A DNA stretch of 64,000 nt, from positions 3,348,001 through 3,412,000 of the forward strand of contig OZ245874.1 of the NCBI GenBank assembly GCA_965229335.1, given 5' to 3'. Below are positions 54,331 to 62,664 of the stretch, in pieces. The position numbers were made by a program, and so were the translations under genes. Every line of letters starts with the position of its first letter. The first letter of the stretch is position 1. Source of the DNA: JAFKFH01 sp017307375 (GTDB lineage Bacteria; Pseudomonadota; Alphaproteobacteria; Ferrovibrionales; Ferrovibrionaceae). The notes beneath the pieces were generated by a model. That model was given only the letters and a program-made list of their open reading frames with translations, ran no database searches and was not told the DNA's origin.

Positions 54331-54477
54331 ATGATGATCTGGCGCGGTACCGGGACCAGCGGCCTCGTGGCGCTGTTGCGGCTCTATGCCGATCGCGACC
54401 GCAATCAGGTACCGGCCGACAACCGGCCGCCGGCCGCGCCGCGGCCGGAACCGAAGGGTGGCCGCCGGGAAGGCTAG
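54331..54477 (+). CDS. Possible 48-residue basic small protein
   Basis: ATG at 54331 behind GGAGCAGGG opens 48 codons: a hydrophobic-basic start (MMIWRGTGTSGLVALLRLYADRDR) and a Pro/Arg-rich tail ending GGRREG. Its 3' end overlaps the convergent cobS gene by 4 bases. No family is recognised. Codon third positions are GC-rich, as in real genes here. It could be a genuine microprotein or chance. Confidence 0.3.
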   Translation: MMIWRGTGTSGLVALLRLYADRDRNQVPADNRPPAAPRPEPKGGRREG

Positions 54478-55286
54478 CCGGCGATGTCGGTGCAGTTCAG
54501 GCACATCGGGTCGGCGATGACGATGGCCAGCAGGAAACCGATCTCGGCGGCCTGCTGGGCGGCGCCGAGCACGTCGCCGGTCTGTCCACCGATATGGCGG
54601 CGGGCGAGCCAGGCGATGGCGGCGGCGCCGATCGCCGCGCCGACGAGGCCGTAAAGCCCCGAACGCAGCCCCAGCCCCAACTCGGCCGCCGCCGCAGCGA
54701 TCAGCAGCGCCAGGACCAGCGTCGCCGCCGACGGCCTGCCGGCCTGGTGGCCCAGCCCGTCCGGGCGTGCCGGCGCCATCCCGTACATCAGCGCGACCAT
54801 GGCCGCCCGGCTGGCGGCCCCGGCGCCGACCAGCGCCGGCACGACATAGGCGGCATGGTCGAGCGCGGTGATCGCGCCGACCCGGGCCAGCAGGCTGATA
54901 CCCAGTGCCAGCACGGCAAAGCTGCCGACCCGGCTGTCGCGCATGATCGCCAGCTTGCGTTCGCGGTCGTGACCGCCGCCGAAGCCATCGGCAATATCGG
55001 CCAGCCCATCCTCATGCAGGGCCCGGGTGGTCCAGATCGACGCGGCGACGGCGGCGACGGCGGCGAGGTTGAGCGTGAGCCCGCTCCAGGTGGCTGCGGC
55101 GAAGGCCGCGGCCGCGATCAGCCCGACGACGACGCCGACCAGCGGGAAAGCCCAGGCGGCGCGGGCCAGCGCGGCCGGACCCCAATCGGCCGGCGTGCCG
55201 ACCGGCAGGCGGGTCAGGAAAGCGAAGGCCAGGCGCAGCGCGGCCAGCCTGCCGGGCGGCGATGGGGTTTCATCCGTCTCGGACAT
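54474..55286 (-). CDS. cobS: Adenosylcobinamide-GDP ribazoletransferase (cobalamin synthase)
   Basis: A 270-residue inner-membrane enzyme joining the nucleotide loop to adenosylcobinamide-GDP. The ATG at 55286 is chosen since the family core begins right after (LAALRLAFAFLTRLPVG). The catalytic motif ALHEDGLADIADGFGGGHDRERKLAIMRDSRVGSF is intact, followed by multiple hydrophobic spans. It is divergent from cobT, which makes its other substrate; the 158-base spacer has no recognisable cobalamin riboswitch. Confidence 0.95.
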   Translation of the reverse strand: MSETDETPSPPGRLAALRLAFAFLTRLPVGTPADWGPAALARAAWAFPLVGVVVGLIAAAAFAAATWSGLTLNLAAVAAVAASIWTTRALHEDGLADIADGFGGGHDRERKLAIMRDSRVGSFAVLALGISLLARVGAITALDHAAYVVPALVGAGAASRAAMVALMYGMAPARPDGLGHQAGRPSAATLVLALLIAAAAAELGLGLRSGLYGLVGAAIGAAAIAWLARRHIGGQTGDVLGAAQQAAEIGFLLAIVIADPMCLNCTDIAG

Positions 55287-55444
55287 CGGTCTGCAAACGT
55301 CTGGAAGAGTCTGGCCTCGCATAGCATGAAGGCCGTGCCGCGCCGCAAACGAAATCGCGGGTGCGCGCGAATTTGCCGCGCGGCTCGGTTGACGCCCGTC
55401 GCGCCAGCCCCTACGACGGCGCATCCCTTGTTCGGAGCAGGCCC

Positions 55445-56455
55445 ATGTCACTCGATCTCCCGGCGATTCGCGCGCTTCTCCAGGATCTGCCAGTGGCCGA
55501 TGGCGGTGCCGTCGCCGCTGCCGCAGCCCGCCAGGGGCGGCTGACCAAGCCGGCCGGTTCGCTCGGCCGGCTCGAGGAGATCGCGATCTGGCTGGCTGGC
55601 TGGCAGCGCCGGTCGCGGCCGCATGCTGATCGGATCAGGGCTGTTGTCTTCGCCGGCAATCACGGGATCGCGGCGCGCGGCGTTTCGGCCTTCCCGGCCG
55701 AGGTGACCGCGCAGATGGTGGCGAATTTCGAGCGCGGCGGTGCCGCGATCAACCAGCTTTGCCGCCTGCACGGTGCGGAACTCGGCGTCGTGGCACTCGA
55801 CCTCGACCGGCCGACGGCCGACTTCACCGGCGGCCCGGCGATGACCGAGGCGGAGTTCGGCGCGGCCGTCGCCGCCGGTCTGGCCGCGGCCGAGGCACCC
55901 GCCGACCTCCTGGTGATCGGCGAGATGGGTATTGCCAATACCACGGCCGCCGCGGCAATCGCGGCGGCGATCGTCGGCGGACCGGCCGCCGACTGGTGCG
56001 GTGCCGGCACCGGGGTCGATTCGGCCGGCCGCGCCCGCAAGGCCGATGCGGTGACCGCGGCGCTGCAGTGTCACGGCGAGGCGCTGGCGGATCCGCTGGA
56101 GGTGCTGAGGCGGCTCGGCGGCCGCGAGATCGCGGCGATGTTCGGTGCCCTGCTGGGCGCCCGGCGCCGACGGCTGCCGGTACTGCTCGACGGCTATGTG
56201 GTGGCGGCTGCCGCATTGGTCCTGCATGCCGCCGTGCCGGGCGGGCTCGACCATTGCATCGCCGGCCACCGCTCGGTCGAGCCGGGCCACGGCCGGCTGC
56301 TCGATCGCTTCGGCATGGTGCCGCTGCTCGACCTGGGCATGCGGCTCGGCGAGGGATCGGGCGCCGCGGTGGCGATCGGTGTGGTGCGCGCGGCCGTCGC
56401 CTGCCATGACGGCATGGCGACGTTCGACGAGGCCGGCGTTTCAGATAAGGACTGA
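55445..56455 (+). CDS. cobT: Nicotinate-nucleotide--dimethylbenzimidazole phosphoribosyltransferase
   Basis: A 336-residue enzyme that makes alpha-ribazole phosphate for cobalamin. The ATG at 55445 begins the conserved part (AIRALLQDLPVADGGAVAAAAARQGRLTKPAGSLGRLEEIAIWLAGWQ). FAGNHGIAARGVSAFPAEVTAQMV, GEMGIANTTAAAAIAAAIVG, GAGTGVD and the catalytic Glu in DLGMRLGEGSGAAVAIG are present. Transcribed away from cobS; convergent with bamE with 4 bases between stops. Confidence 0.95.
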   Translation: MSLDLPAIRALLQDLPVADGGAVAAAAARQGRLTKPAGSLGRLEEIAIWLAGWQRRSRPHADRIRAVVFAGNHGIAARGVSAFPAEVTAQMVANFERGGAAINQLCRLHGAELGVVALDLDRPTADFTGGPAMTEAEFGAAVAAGLAAAEAPADLLVIGEMGIANTTAAAAIAAAIVGGPAADWCGAGTGVDSAGRARKADAVTAALQCHGEALADPLEVLRRLGGREIAAMFGALLGARRRRLPVLLDGYVVAAAALVLHAAVPGGLDHCIAGHRSVEPGHGRLLDRFGMVPLLDLGMRLGEGSGAAVAIGVVRAAVACHDGMATFDEAGVSDKD

Positions 56456-56459
56456 GGGC

Positions 56460-56930
56460 TCAGCGACCGGAGGTGCCGGTCGAGCGGTCGTTGAAGCGGC
56501 CGATATTGCCGAACATCTGCTCGACGAACGACAGTTCCTTGCCGCGCGTCGGCGTGGTGCGCGAGACCAGCGCGATCTGCTTGGCGTCATCGATGCCGTA
56601 TTTCCGGATGTCGGTGACACGGCCGGAGGGATCGAAGCGGATTTCCAGGACTTCCTGCTTCAGCGTCTCGGGCTCGAAGAAGGCGACGGTCTTCGTCTCC
56701 TTCGAAATATAGTACCAGATCTGGCCTTCTTGCGGGAACATGGTCGAGGCGGTCGGCGAGCCGATGATCTCGATCAGTTCGTTCTGGGTGGTCGAGCCGG
56801 GCCGGATCTCGTCCATCCGCTCCTTGGTCATCACCGCACCGCGCACGTCCTCGCGCCCCGCGCAGGCAGCGAGGGCCAGGCTCAGGGCCAGCAGGGGAAC
56901 GATCGTCAGGCGGCGCGGCAGGGCGGTCAT
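56460..56930 (-). CDS. bamE: Outer-membrane assembly lipoprotein BamE (SmpA/OmlA family)
   Basis: A 156-residue lipoprotein of the beta-barrel assembly machinery. A type II signal peptide ends at LAAC, with the acylated Cys at residue 23. The SmpA/OmlA fold motif IRPGSTTQNELIEIIGSPTASTMF and the WYYISKETK segment follow. The C-terminal tail (FNDRSTGTSGR) is hydrophilic. It is divergent from the cytochrome-c-chaperone gene, a usual alphaproteobacterial arrangement. Confidence 0.92.
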   Translation of the reverse strand: MTALPRRLTIVPLLALSLALAACAGREDVRGAVMTKERMDEIRPGSTTQNELIEIIGSPTASTMFPQEGQIWYYISKETKTVAFFEPETLKQEVLEIRFDPSGRVTDIRKYGIDDAKQIALVSRTTPTRGKELSFVEQMFGNIGRFNDRSTGTSGR

Positions 56931-57015
56931 GAATTTAGGCTCTTGACTGTGTCGGCCGGCCGATAGATGGCACTGCCACCGGGTTCTGTCAAATTTCTAA
57001 GTCGCGGAGACGCCG

Positions 57016-57567
57016 ATGAAGCTGTTGTCCCTGTTCCGCCGGTCGCCGAAGGACGAGGCGGTCGAGGCGGCCCATCGGATCTATGTCGCCGCGGTCGAGC
57101 AGGCCCGCCAGCCGGCCTTCTATGCAGTGCTCGGCGTGCCCGATACGCTCGAAGGCCGATTCGAGGTGATTTCGGCCCATATCCATTTGGTCCTGCGCCG
57201 TCTGGGGACGGGGGACGAAGCCGCCCAGGCCCTGGGCCAGCGCGTGTTCGACGTCATGTTTGCCGACATGGACCAGTCGCTGCGCGAACTCGGGGTCGGC
57301 GACCTGTCGATCGCCAAGCGCGTCAAGTTCCTGGCGCAAAGCTTCTACGGCCGCATGGCCGCCTATGACGAAGGTTATGTGCGGGGTGACGCGGTGCTGC
57401 GCGAGGCGCTCGACCGCAATCTCTACGCAACGGCCGAGCCGGATCCGGGCGCGCTTGCCGCGATGGCGGCCTATCTGACCGAGGCTGAAGCACGGCTCGG
57501 CCGGCAGGCCGCCGCCGAGATTTCGGCCGGCCGGCTCGACTTTCCGCCCGTGCCCGGACGACTGTGA
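57016..57567 (+). CDS. Ubiquinol-cytochrome c chaperone family protein (CBP3-like)
   Basis: A 183-residue protein of the UQCC/CBP3 family, which assists cytochrome bc1 assembly in mitochondria. The core is FYAVLGVPDTLEGRFEVISAHIHLVLRRLG and FDVMFADMDQSLRELGVGDLSIAKRVKFLAQSFYGRMAAYDEG. CGGAGACG precedes the ATG. It heads the DUF177-rpmF-plsX-fabH run. The bacterial role is inferred from the family. Confidence 0.88.
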   Translation: MKLLSLFRRSPKDEAVEAAHRIYVAAVEQARQPAFYAVLGVPDTLEGRFEVISAHIHLVLRRLGTGDEAAQALGQRVFDVMFADMDQSLRELGVGDLSIAKRVKFLAQSFYGRMAAYDEGYVRGDAVLREALDRNLYATAEPDPGALAAMAAYLTEAEARLGRQAAAEISAGRLDFPPVPGRL

Positions 57568-57657
57568 TTTCATTTGACCGTAACATTGGTTTTCCCTATG
57601 TTCCGCGCCTTGATCGCGGGGCCGTCCGGCCACGTCGGAGTGTGCTGAGGTCTTGAG

Positions 57658-58230
57658 ATGTCCGAGCCGATTGCGCCAGGCAATTTCAGCCGCAGCATCG
57701 ATGTGAGCCGCCTGGGCGATGACAGCCTGACGCTTGCGATCACCGCCGAACCGACGGAACGGGCGCAACTGGCGCAGGCCTTCGATCTGGTCGATCTGGC
57801 CGCGTTCGCTGCCGAAGTGACGCTGGCCCGGATCAGCGGGACTGACCAGGTTCGCCTGGCCGGCCGGCTGAAGGCCACGGTCACGCAGACCTGCGTCGTG
57901 TCGCTCGACCCGGTCGAATCGACCGTCGAGTCGACGTTCGAGCGGATCTACGACCCGGCTGCCGTCGTGGTGGCCGAACCGGCCGCGGGGCGCGGTGACG
58001 ACGATCTGGAGGACGAACTGGGGTTCGATCTCGAGGCCGGCGATCCGCCCGATCCGCTGGTCGGCGACCGGATCGACGTCGGCGCCGCGGTTGCCGAAGA
58101 GTTGGCCTTGTCGCTCGACCCGTATCCGCGTAAACCGGGGGCGACGATTCCGGAGGCCTTCGGGCCGGAAGATCCGGTCAAGACGTCTCCGTTCGCCGTG
58201 CTGCGGCAACTGAGGCCGGACCAGAATTGA
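57658..58230 (+). CDS. DUF177 (YceD-like) protein
   Basis: A 190-residue protein of the DUF177/YceD family, regularly located directly before rpmF and thought to relate to ribosome or lipid-synthesis expression. The conserved Cys region reads TVTQTCVVSLDPVESTVESTFE, and the DPLVGDRIDVGAAVAEELALSLDPYPR stretch is typical. It lies 91 bases after the CBP3-like gene; mechanism unknown. Confidence 0.88.
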   Translation: MSEPIAPGNFSRSIDVSRLGDDSLTLAITAEPTERAQLAQAFDLVDLAAFAAEVTLARISGTDQVRLAGRLKATVTQTCVVSLDPVESTVESTFERIYDPAAVVVAEPAAGRGDDDLEDELGFDLEAGDPPDPLVGDRIDVGAAVAEELALSLDPYPRKPGATIPEAFGPEDPVKTSPFAVLRQLRPDQN

Positions 58231-58279
58231 CTTAACCAACGGCTGCCCGTCGGGCGGCCACTATAACTGAGAGCGTGCC

Positions 58280-58465
58280 ATGGCTGTCCCCAAGCAGAAG
58301 AAGTCCAAGTCGCGTCGCAACATGCGCCGGTCGCACCATGCGCTGACCGCCACTTCTTCGATCGAGTGCCCGAACTGCGGCGAGACCAAGCTGCCGCATC
58401 ACGTGTGCGGCGCCTGCGGCCACTATGACGGCCGCGAGGTCATCGCGACCGAAGCCGCGGCCTGA
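58280..58465 (+). CDS. rpmF: 50S ribosomal protein L32
   Basis: A 61-residue ribosomal protein. MAVPKQKKSKSRRNMRRSHH is the basic N-terminus of L32; the zinc ribbon CPNCGETKLPHHVCGACG keeps all four cysteines. It sits between DUF177 and plsX in the conserved order that couples ribosome and membrane-lipid synthesis. Confidence 0.97.
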   Translation: MAVPKQKKSKSRRNMRRSHHALTATSSIECPNCGETKLPHHVCGACGHYDGREVIATEAAA

Positions 58466-58566
58466 CCCCTGCGCCGGACCACGGGGCGCGGGCGGGGGCC
58501 TATGGCGCTGTCCCGGGTGCGTAAGGGCGAGTCGTCGCATCGACGCCGGCAGGCCTGGAGCTTGCC

Positions 58567-59625
58567 GTGACCGTTGCAGCGACCATCGCGCTCGATGCCA
58601 TGGGGGGCGATCACGCCCCCGAAATGGTCATCGAGGGTGCCGCCCAGGCGCACGAGATGTTCCCGCATGTTCGTTTCCTCGTCTTCGGTGACGAGGGAAA
58701 GATCGGTCCGTTGCTGGCGCGGTATCCCAAGCTCGCCCGTCAGGTCGAGCTGCGGCATACCGCCGAGAAGGTCGAGTCGGAAGACAAGCCCAGCCAGGCG
58801 CTCCGCAAGGGGCGCGGCTCGTCGATGCGGCTTGCGATCGACGCGGTCGCCAACGGCGAGGCCGGCGGTGTCGTCTCGGCGGGCAATACCGGCGCGCTGA
58901 TGGCGATGGCCAAGTTCGTGCTGAAGACCCTGCCGGGCATCGACCGGCCGGCACTGTGTTCGCTGTTGCCGACGCTGCGTGGCGAAGTCGTCATGCTCGA
59001 CCTCGGCGCCAATGTCGAATGCGACCCGGAGAATCTGGTCCAGTTCGCGATCATGGGGGCCAACTATGCCCATGCCGTACTGGGCCGCCAGCGCCCGCTG
59101 GTGGGTCTGCTGAACGTCGGCGTCGAAACCGTCAAGGGCAACGAATCGGTCAAGGCCGCTGCTGAAATCCTGATGGCTTCCAAGGGTTTGGGCTTCGATT
59201 TTCACGGGTTCGTCGAAGGCAATGACATTGCCGCCGGTACGGTCGACGTGGTCGTGACCGACGGTTTCACCGGCAACATCGCGCTGAAGACCACCGAGGG
59301 GACGGCCAAGCTGATCACCGGCTATCTGTCGCGGGCGCTGCGCATGAACTGGCGGTCCAAGCTCGGCTATCTGCTGGCGCGGCCGGCCTTCGAGGCGCTG
59401 CGCAGCCGGGTCGATCCGCGCTTCTACAACGGCGCGGTGTTCGTCGGGCTGAACGGGATCGTGGTGAAGAGCCACGGGGGGACCGATGCGCCGGGCTTCT
59501 GCAATGCGATAGGGGCGGCGGTCGACCTCGTCTCCGACGGGCTCACCGAACGTATCGCCAAGGATTTCCAGAGAGTTGTCGCCGCGATGAACCAGACGCC
59601 GGCGGCGTTGGCGGAGGGCCTATGA
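58567..59625 (+). CDS. plsX: Phosphate acyltransferase PlsX
   Basis: A 352-residue enzyme converting acyl-ACP to acyl-phosphate for phospholipid synthesis. GTG start. IALDAMGGDHAPEMVIEGA, SAGNTGALMAMAKFVLKTLPGIDRPAL and NVGVETVKGNESVKAAAEIL are diagnostic. Its stop overlaps the ATG of fabH (ATGA), so the genes are translationally coupled. Confidence 0.97.
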   Translation: MTVAATIALDAMGGDHAPEMVIEGAAQAHEMFPHVRFLVFGDEGKIGPLLARYPKLARQVELRHTAEKVESEDKPSQALRKGRGSSMRLAIDAVANGEAGGVVSAGNTGALMAMAKFVLKTLPGIDRPALCSLLPTLRGEVVMLDLGANVECDPENLVQFAIMGANYAHAVLGRQRPLVGLLNVGVETVKGNESVKAAAEILMASKGLGFDFHGFVEGNDIAAGTVDVVVTDGFTGNIALKTTEGTAKLITGYLSRALRMNWRSKLGYLLARPAFEALRSRVDPRFYNGAVFVGLNGIVVKSHGGTDAPGFCNAIGAAVDLVSDGLTERIAKDFQRVVAAMNQTPAALAEGL

Positions 59626-60590
59626 GGCGGTCTCTGATTACCGGTTGCGGCTCCTATCTGCCTGCCCGCGTGATTACCAATGCCGAGATGTCGCGGCTGG
59701 TCGACACTACCCCCGAATGGATCGTCGAGCGCACCGGGATCGAGCAGCGCCATATCGCGGCCGAAGGCGAGTTGACCTCCGACCTTGCGACCAAGGCTGC
59801 CGCGGCGGCACTGGCCGCCGCGGGCCGCAAGGCGTCCGACGTCGGCATGATCGTGCTGGCCACCGCGACGCCGGACGAGACCTTTCCGGCCTCGGCCTGC
59901 CGGGTGCAGCATAATCTCGGCTGCGGCGGCTTCGCCTTCGATGTTCAGGCGGTCTGCTCGGGGTTCGTCTACGCTTTGTCGGTGGCCGACAATTTCATCA
60001 AGGCCGGTCAGGTCGACAGCGCGCTGGTGATCGGTGCCGAAACCTTCTCGCGCATCCTGGACTGGCATGACCGTGGTACCTGCGTGCTGTTTGGCGATGG
60101 CGCCGGCGCGGTCTATCTGGAGGCCGGCGAGGGGCAGGGAACGTCGGCCGACCGGGGCATCCTGACCACCCATCTGCATTCGAACGGCAAGCACCACGAC
60201 CTGCTCTATGTCGATGGCGGGCCGTCCTCGACCCGATCGGTTGGTCACCTGCGCATGACCGGCAAGGAAGTCTTCCGCCATGCCGTCGTCAATTTGTCCG
60301 ATGCCGTGCACGAGGCGCTGGGCGCGGTCGGGATGACGCCGGGCGAGATCGACTGGCTGGTGCCCCACCAGGCGAACAAGCGCATCATCGACGGTACCGC
60401 CCGCAAGCTGAACATGACGACCGACCGGGTCATCCTGACCGTCGACCGCCATGCCAATACCTCGGCAGCCTCGGTGCCGCTGGCGCTGGCCGAAGGGGTC
60501 CGCGACGGGCGGATTCGGCGCGGCCAGGTCGTGCTGATGGAGGCGATGGGCGGCGGATTTACCTGGGGTTCGGCGCTCGCCCGCTGGTAA
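59622..60590 (+). CDS. fabH: Beta-ketoacyl-ACP synthase III
   Basis: A 322-residue condensing enzyme that initiates fatty-acid synthesis from acetyl-CoA and malonyl-ACP. The catalytic triad is visible: Cys in AVCSGFVYAL, His in VPHQANKRI and Asn in HANTSAAS. DTTPEWIVERTGIEQRHIA is the conserved N-terminal part. Co-translated with plsX. Confidence 0.97.
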   Translation: MRRSLITGCGSYLPARVITNAEMSRLVDTTPEWIVERTGIEQRHIAAEGELTSDLATKAAAAALAAAGRKASDVGMIVLATATPDETFPASACRVQHNLGCGGFAFDVQAVCSGFVYALSVADNFIKAGQVDSALVIGAETFSRILDWHDRGTCVLFGDGAGAVYLEAGEGQGTSADRGILTTHLHSNGKHHDLLYVDGGPSSTRSVGHLRMTGKEVFRHAVVNLSDAVHEALGAVGMTPGEIDWLVPHQANKRIIDGTARKLNMTTDRVILTVDRHANTSAASVPLALAEGVRDGRIRRGQVVLMEAMGGGFTWGSALARW

Positions 60591-60621
60591 TCCATAAACT
60601 TCCTCGCCTAATCTGCTGATA

Positions 60622-60650
60622 TTGACGGGTTTCTTCCCGCGGGCTAAGGT
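60622..60650 (+). promoter_or_regulatory. Possible promoter of ihfA
   Basis: TTGACG (60622-60627), a 17-base spacer and TAAGGT (60645-60650), about 50 bases upstream of the ihfA ATG. The -35 match is good and the -10 match weak. Confidence 0.35.
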
Positions 60651-60699
60651 TTTGCCTTAAGCTTTCGCGGGGGAGAGCGGCAATGGGCGGCAGACGGTC

Positions 60700-61011
60700 A
60701 TGACCGGCAAAACCGTGACGCGGGCGCAATTGAGCGAGGCGGTCTATCAGGAGGTCGGCCTGTCGCGGAACGAATCCGCCGACTTGGTCGAAACCGTCCT
60801 TCAGGAGATCGTCGAAAGCCTGGCGCGCGAGGAGACCGTCAAGATCTCCTCCTTCGGCAGTTTTCATGTCCGGTCCAAGGGCGGGCGCGTCGGGCGCAAC
60901 CCCAAGACCGGCCAGGAAGTGCCGATCCAGCCGCGCCGGGTGCTGGTCTTCCGGGCCAGTCACGTGCTCAAGGACCGCATCAACGACGAGCTGGTGACAA
61001 AAGCTCGGTAA
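60700..61011 (+). CDS. ihfA: Integration host factor subunit alpha
   Basis: A 103-residue DNA-bending protein that pairs with IHF-beta. It carries the HU/IHF helical N-terminus (TRAQLSEAVYQEVGLSRNESADLVETVLQEI) and the DNA-intercalating arm GRVGRNPKTGQEVPI with its conserved Pro. Position after fabH and before the merR-like gene is typical of alphaproteobacteria. Confidence 0.95.
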   Translation: MTGKTVTRAQLSEAVYQEVGLSRNESADLVETVLQEIVESLAREETVKISSFGSFHVRSKGGRVGRNPKTGQEVPIQPRRVLVFRASHVLKDRINDELVTKAR

Positions 61012-61047
61012 AAAGCGGCGAGTTCCAGGCGTAGGTAGAACAAGATC

Positions 61048-61575
61048 ATGTCGACGACCATCGATAGCGGCGACGCCAGAAGTCGCGCCGCCAAATCGCC
61101 TGACGCCTTTCGCACGATCAGCGAGGTCGCGGCCGATCTTGACGTGCCTCAGCACGTCCTGCGTTTCTGGGAAACGAAGTTCAGCCAGATCCGGCCGCTG
61201 AAGCGCGGCGGCGGCCGGCGCTATTACCGGCCCGAAGATGTCGACCTGTTGCGCCGGATCCGAACCTTGCTCTACGGCGAGGGGTACACGATCAAGGGCG
61301 TGCAGAAGGTGCTGCGCGAAGGCGGTCGCAGCGCCGCCGAACCGGTCGCAGCGGGTTCCGCGCCCCCTGTCGGGCACGAGGCCGACGAACCCGATACCGA
61401 TGCCGCCGAGATCGGCGCTGACGAGCCGGCCGATGAAGCGGACGAGATTGTCGAGGCCGCGCCGGCGCAGCCGGAGCCGCTCGCCGCGGAGGAACGTCAG
61501 CGGCTTGCCGATCTCAAGAACGAATTGCTGGAGTTGAAGTCGCTGCTCGGCGATGCCTTGGGGGCGTCGCGCTAG
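61048..61575 (+). CDS. MerR-family transcriptional regulator
   Basis: A 175-residue regulator: N-terminal MerR HTH (FRTISEVAADLDVPQHVLRFWETKFSQIRPLKRGGGRRYYRPEDVDLLRRI), a helical region (GEGYTIKGVQKVLREGG), an acidic Ala/Glu/Asp-rich middle part (about residues 105-150) and a C-terminal helix (ERQRLADLKNELLELKSLLGDAL). No metal-binding cysteines. It regularly follows ihfA in this class. Its end overlaps the convergent thioesterase gene by 4 bases. Confidence 0.9.
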   Translation: MSTTIDSGDARSRAAKSPDAFRTISEVAADLDVPQHVLRFWETKFSQIRPLKRGGGRRYYRPEDVDLLRRIRTLLYGEGYTIKGVQKVLREGGRSAAEPVAAGSAPPVGHEADEPDTDAAEIGADEPADEADEIVEAAPAQPEPLAAEERQRLADLKNELLELKSLLGDALGASR

Positions 61576-62009
61576 GTCGGCTCGGCCGCCTCCCTGATCA
61601 CCATCGCCTCGGCTTTGACGCGTACCGCCTCGGGCAGCGGCACGGTCTGCTGGGTCGTCAGGCTGGCAAGTCCGCCGGTATAGTCGGCGGTGGCGACCAG
61701 CGTGCCGTCGGCACGGTCTGTCATTCGATGGATGAACCGGGCATGGCGGGCCGAGACCGCGATGAAGGCCGACCGGATCACGACCAGGTCGCCGCCGCGC
61801 AATTCGCGCAGGAAGCGGTAATACTGTCTGAAAACGGCAATCCGCTGGCCGTCGGCGCGCAAGCCGGCCGGCGTCATACCGACTTCGTGCAGCAGCATCC
61901 AGGTCGCCTGGTCGAATCGGGTGACGTAGAGGCTGGAATTCATGCTGGCTTCCGCATCGTATTCGCCAGCGGTGACGACCCCGCGGTAACTCTCGACCCA
62001 AGATGACAT
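61572..62009 (-). CDS. Hotdog-fold acyl-CoA thioesterase family protein
   Basis: A 145-residue hotdog-fold protein. ATG 62009 is preceded by GGGGGAG; the longer frame upstream is unlikely. The pattern YRGVVTAGEYDAEASMNSSLYVTRFDQATWMLL resembles the 4-hydroxybenzoyl-CoA thioesterase group (NxxxYxxxFDxA). Substrate unknown. It is the last GC-rich gene before the lower-GC insert. Confidence 0.78.
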   Translation of the reverse strand: MSSWVESYRGVVTAGEYDAEASMNSSLYVTRFDQATWMLLHEVGMTPAGLRADGQRIAVFRQYYRFLRELRGGDLVVIRSAFIAVSARHARFIHRMTDRADGTLVATADYTGGLASLTTQQTVPLPEAVRVKAEAMVIREAAEPT

Positions 62010-62190
62010 CTTGCTCCCCCGACGGCCGGCCCGACCCGCGATGATAACCACTTTTCACCTTGCCGGGCGACTGGGTTGGTACGTGGCTCCAAGCTGAGAT
62101 CAACACGAGATAAGGCATTGATCTGACGACGGACGAGATCGACGTTGGCGGACAGTGTTGCTTTCAGGGATCTTGGAAGGCCAGACAGAA

Positions 62191-62196
62191 TTTACC
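62191..62196. promoter_or_regulatory. Upstream operator half-site
   Basis: TTTACC at 62191-62196 is identical to the left arm of the palindrome at 62237-62254 and lies 46 bases upstream of it, ahead of the promoter -35 box. Possibly an auxiliary site for the XRE regulator. Confidence 0.3.
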
Positions 62197-62208
62197 GAAA
62201 CTAGTGCC

Positions 62209-62237
62209 TTGACATACCGGGCCAAGGGTTGTTAAAT
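62209..62237 (+). promoter_or_regulatory. Promoter of the XRE-ImmA operon
   Basis: Consensus TTGACA (62209-62214), a 17-base spacer and TTAAAT (62232-62237). This is the best sigma-70 match noticed in the window, 56 bases upstream of the XRE start. Confidence 0.7.
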
Positions 62238-62254
62238 TTACCCATGGTGGTAAA
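62237..62254. promoter_or_regulatory. Palindromic operator overlapping the -10/start region
   Basis: TTTACC-N6-GGTAAA, a perfect inverted repeat with 6-bp arms, starting on the last base of the -10 box and covering the expected transcription start. Its position suggests autorepression by the XRE protein encoded just downstream. Confidence 0.6.
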
Positions 62255-62292
62255 TCGCCCCAGCCGTCATACACTACAAGGGAGATTCCCCG

Positions 62293-62664
62293 ATGTCACC
62301 AATGCTCACTCCAATCGGAAAGGTACTGCGAAAGCTTCGTATAGACAGTGGGATGCTATTAAAGGAGATGGCGGAACGTATGGATCTGACTCCAGCCTTC
62401 CTCTCGTCTGTAGAGACGGGCCGCAAGGCCGTTCCTACCAATTTCCTCAGCCGCATTCTGCATGCGACAACTGTTGACGAGGCCACGAAGAAAGAGATTG
62501 TACATGCAATCGAGCTTTCTGCGCGAGAGTTCAAGCTAAGGTTGTCTAATAGGCCGTCAGAAGTTGAGCTTGAAGTTGCGGCATGTTTGGCTCGTTCATT
62601 TTCGAAATTAACTGACGAAGACATGCAAGAGATCAAGAATATCGTCGACAGGAGGCATGCATGA
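62293..62664 (+). CDS. XRE-family HTH transcriptional regulator
   Basis: A 123-residue protein: N-terminal HTH_3 domain (IGKVLRKLRIDSGMLLKEMAERMDLTPAFLSSVETGRKAVP, residues 7-47) and a helical C-terminal part. GGGAGA precedes the ATG at 8 bases. Base composition and codon use are less GC-rich than in flanking housekeeping genes, suggesting transfer. Its ATGA stop/start overlap with the ImmA/IrrE-type gene marks a two-gene operon in which such proteins are usually repressor and anti-repressor protease, or antitoxin and toxin. Confidence 0.9.
   Translation: MSPMLTPIGKVLRKLRIDSGMLLKEMAERMDLTPAFLSSVETGRKAVPTNFLSRILHATTVDEATKKEIVHAIELSAREFKLRLSNRPSEVELEVAACLARSFSKLTDEDMQEIKNIVDRRHA

Noticed and set aside
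55287..55444. Cobalamin riboswitch between cobS and cobT
   Set aside because: No B12-box-like sequence found; the spacer is short and lacks the expected core.
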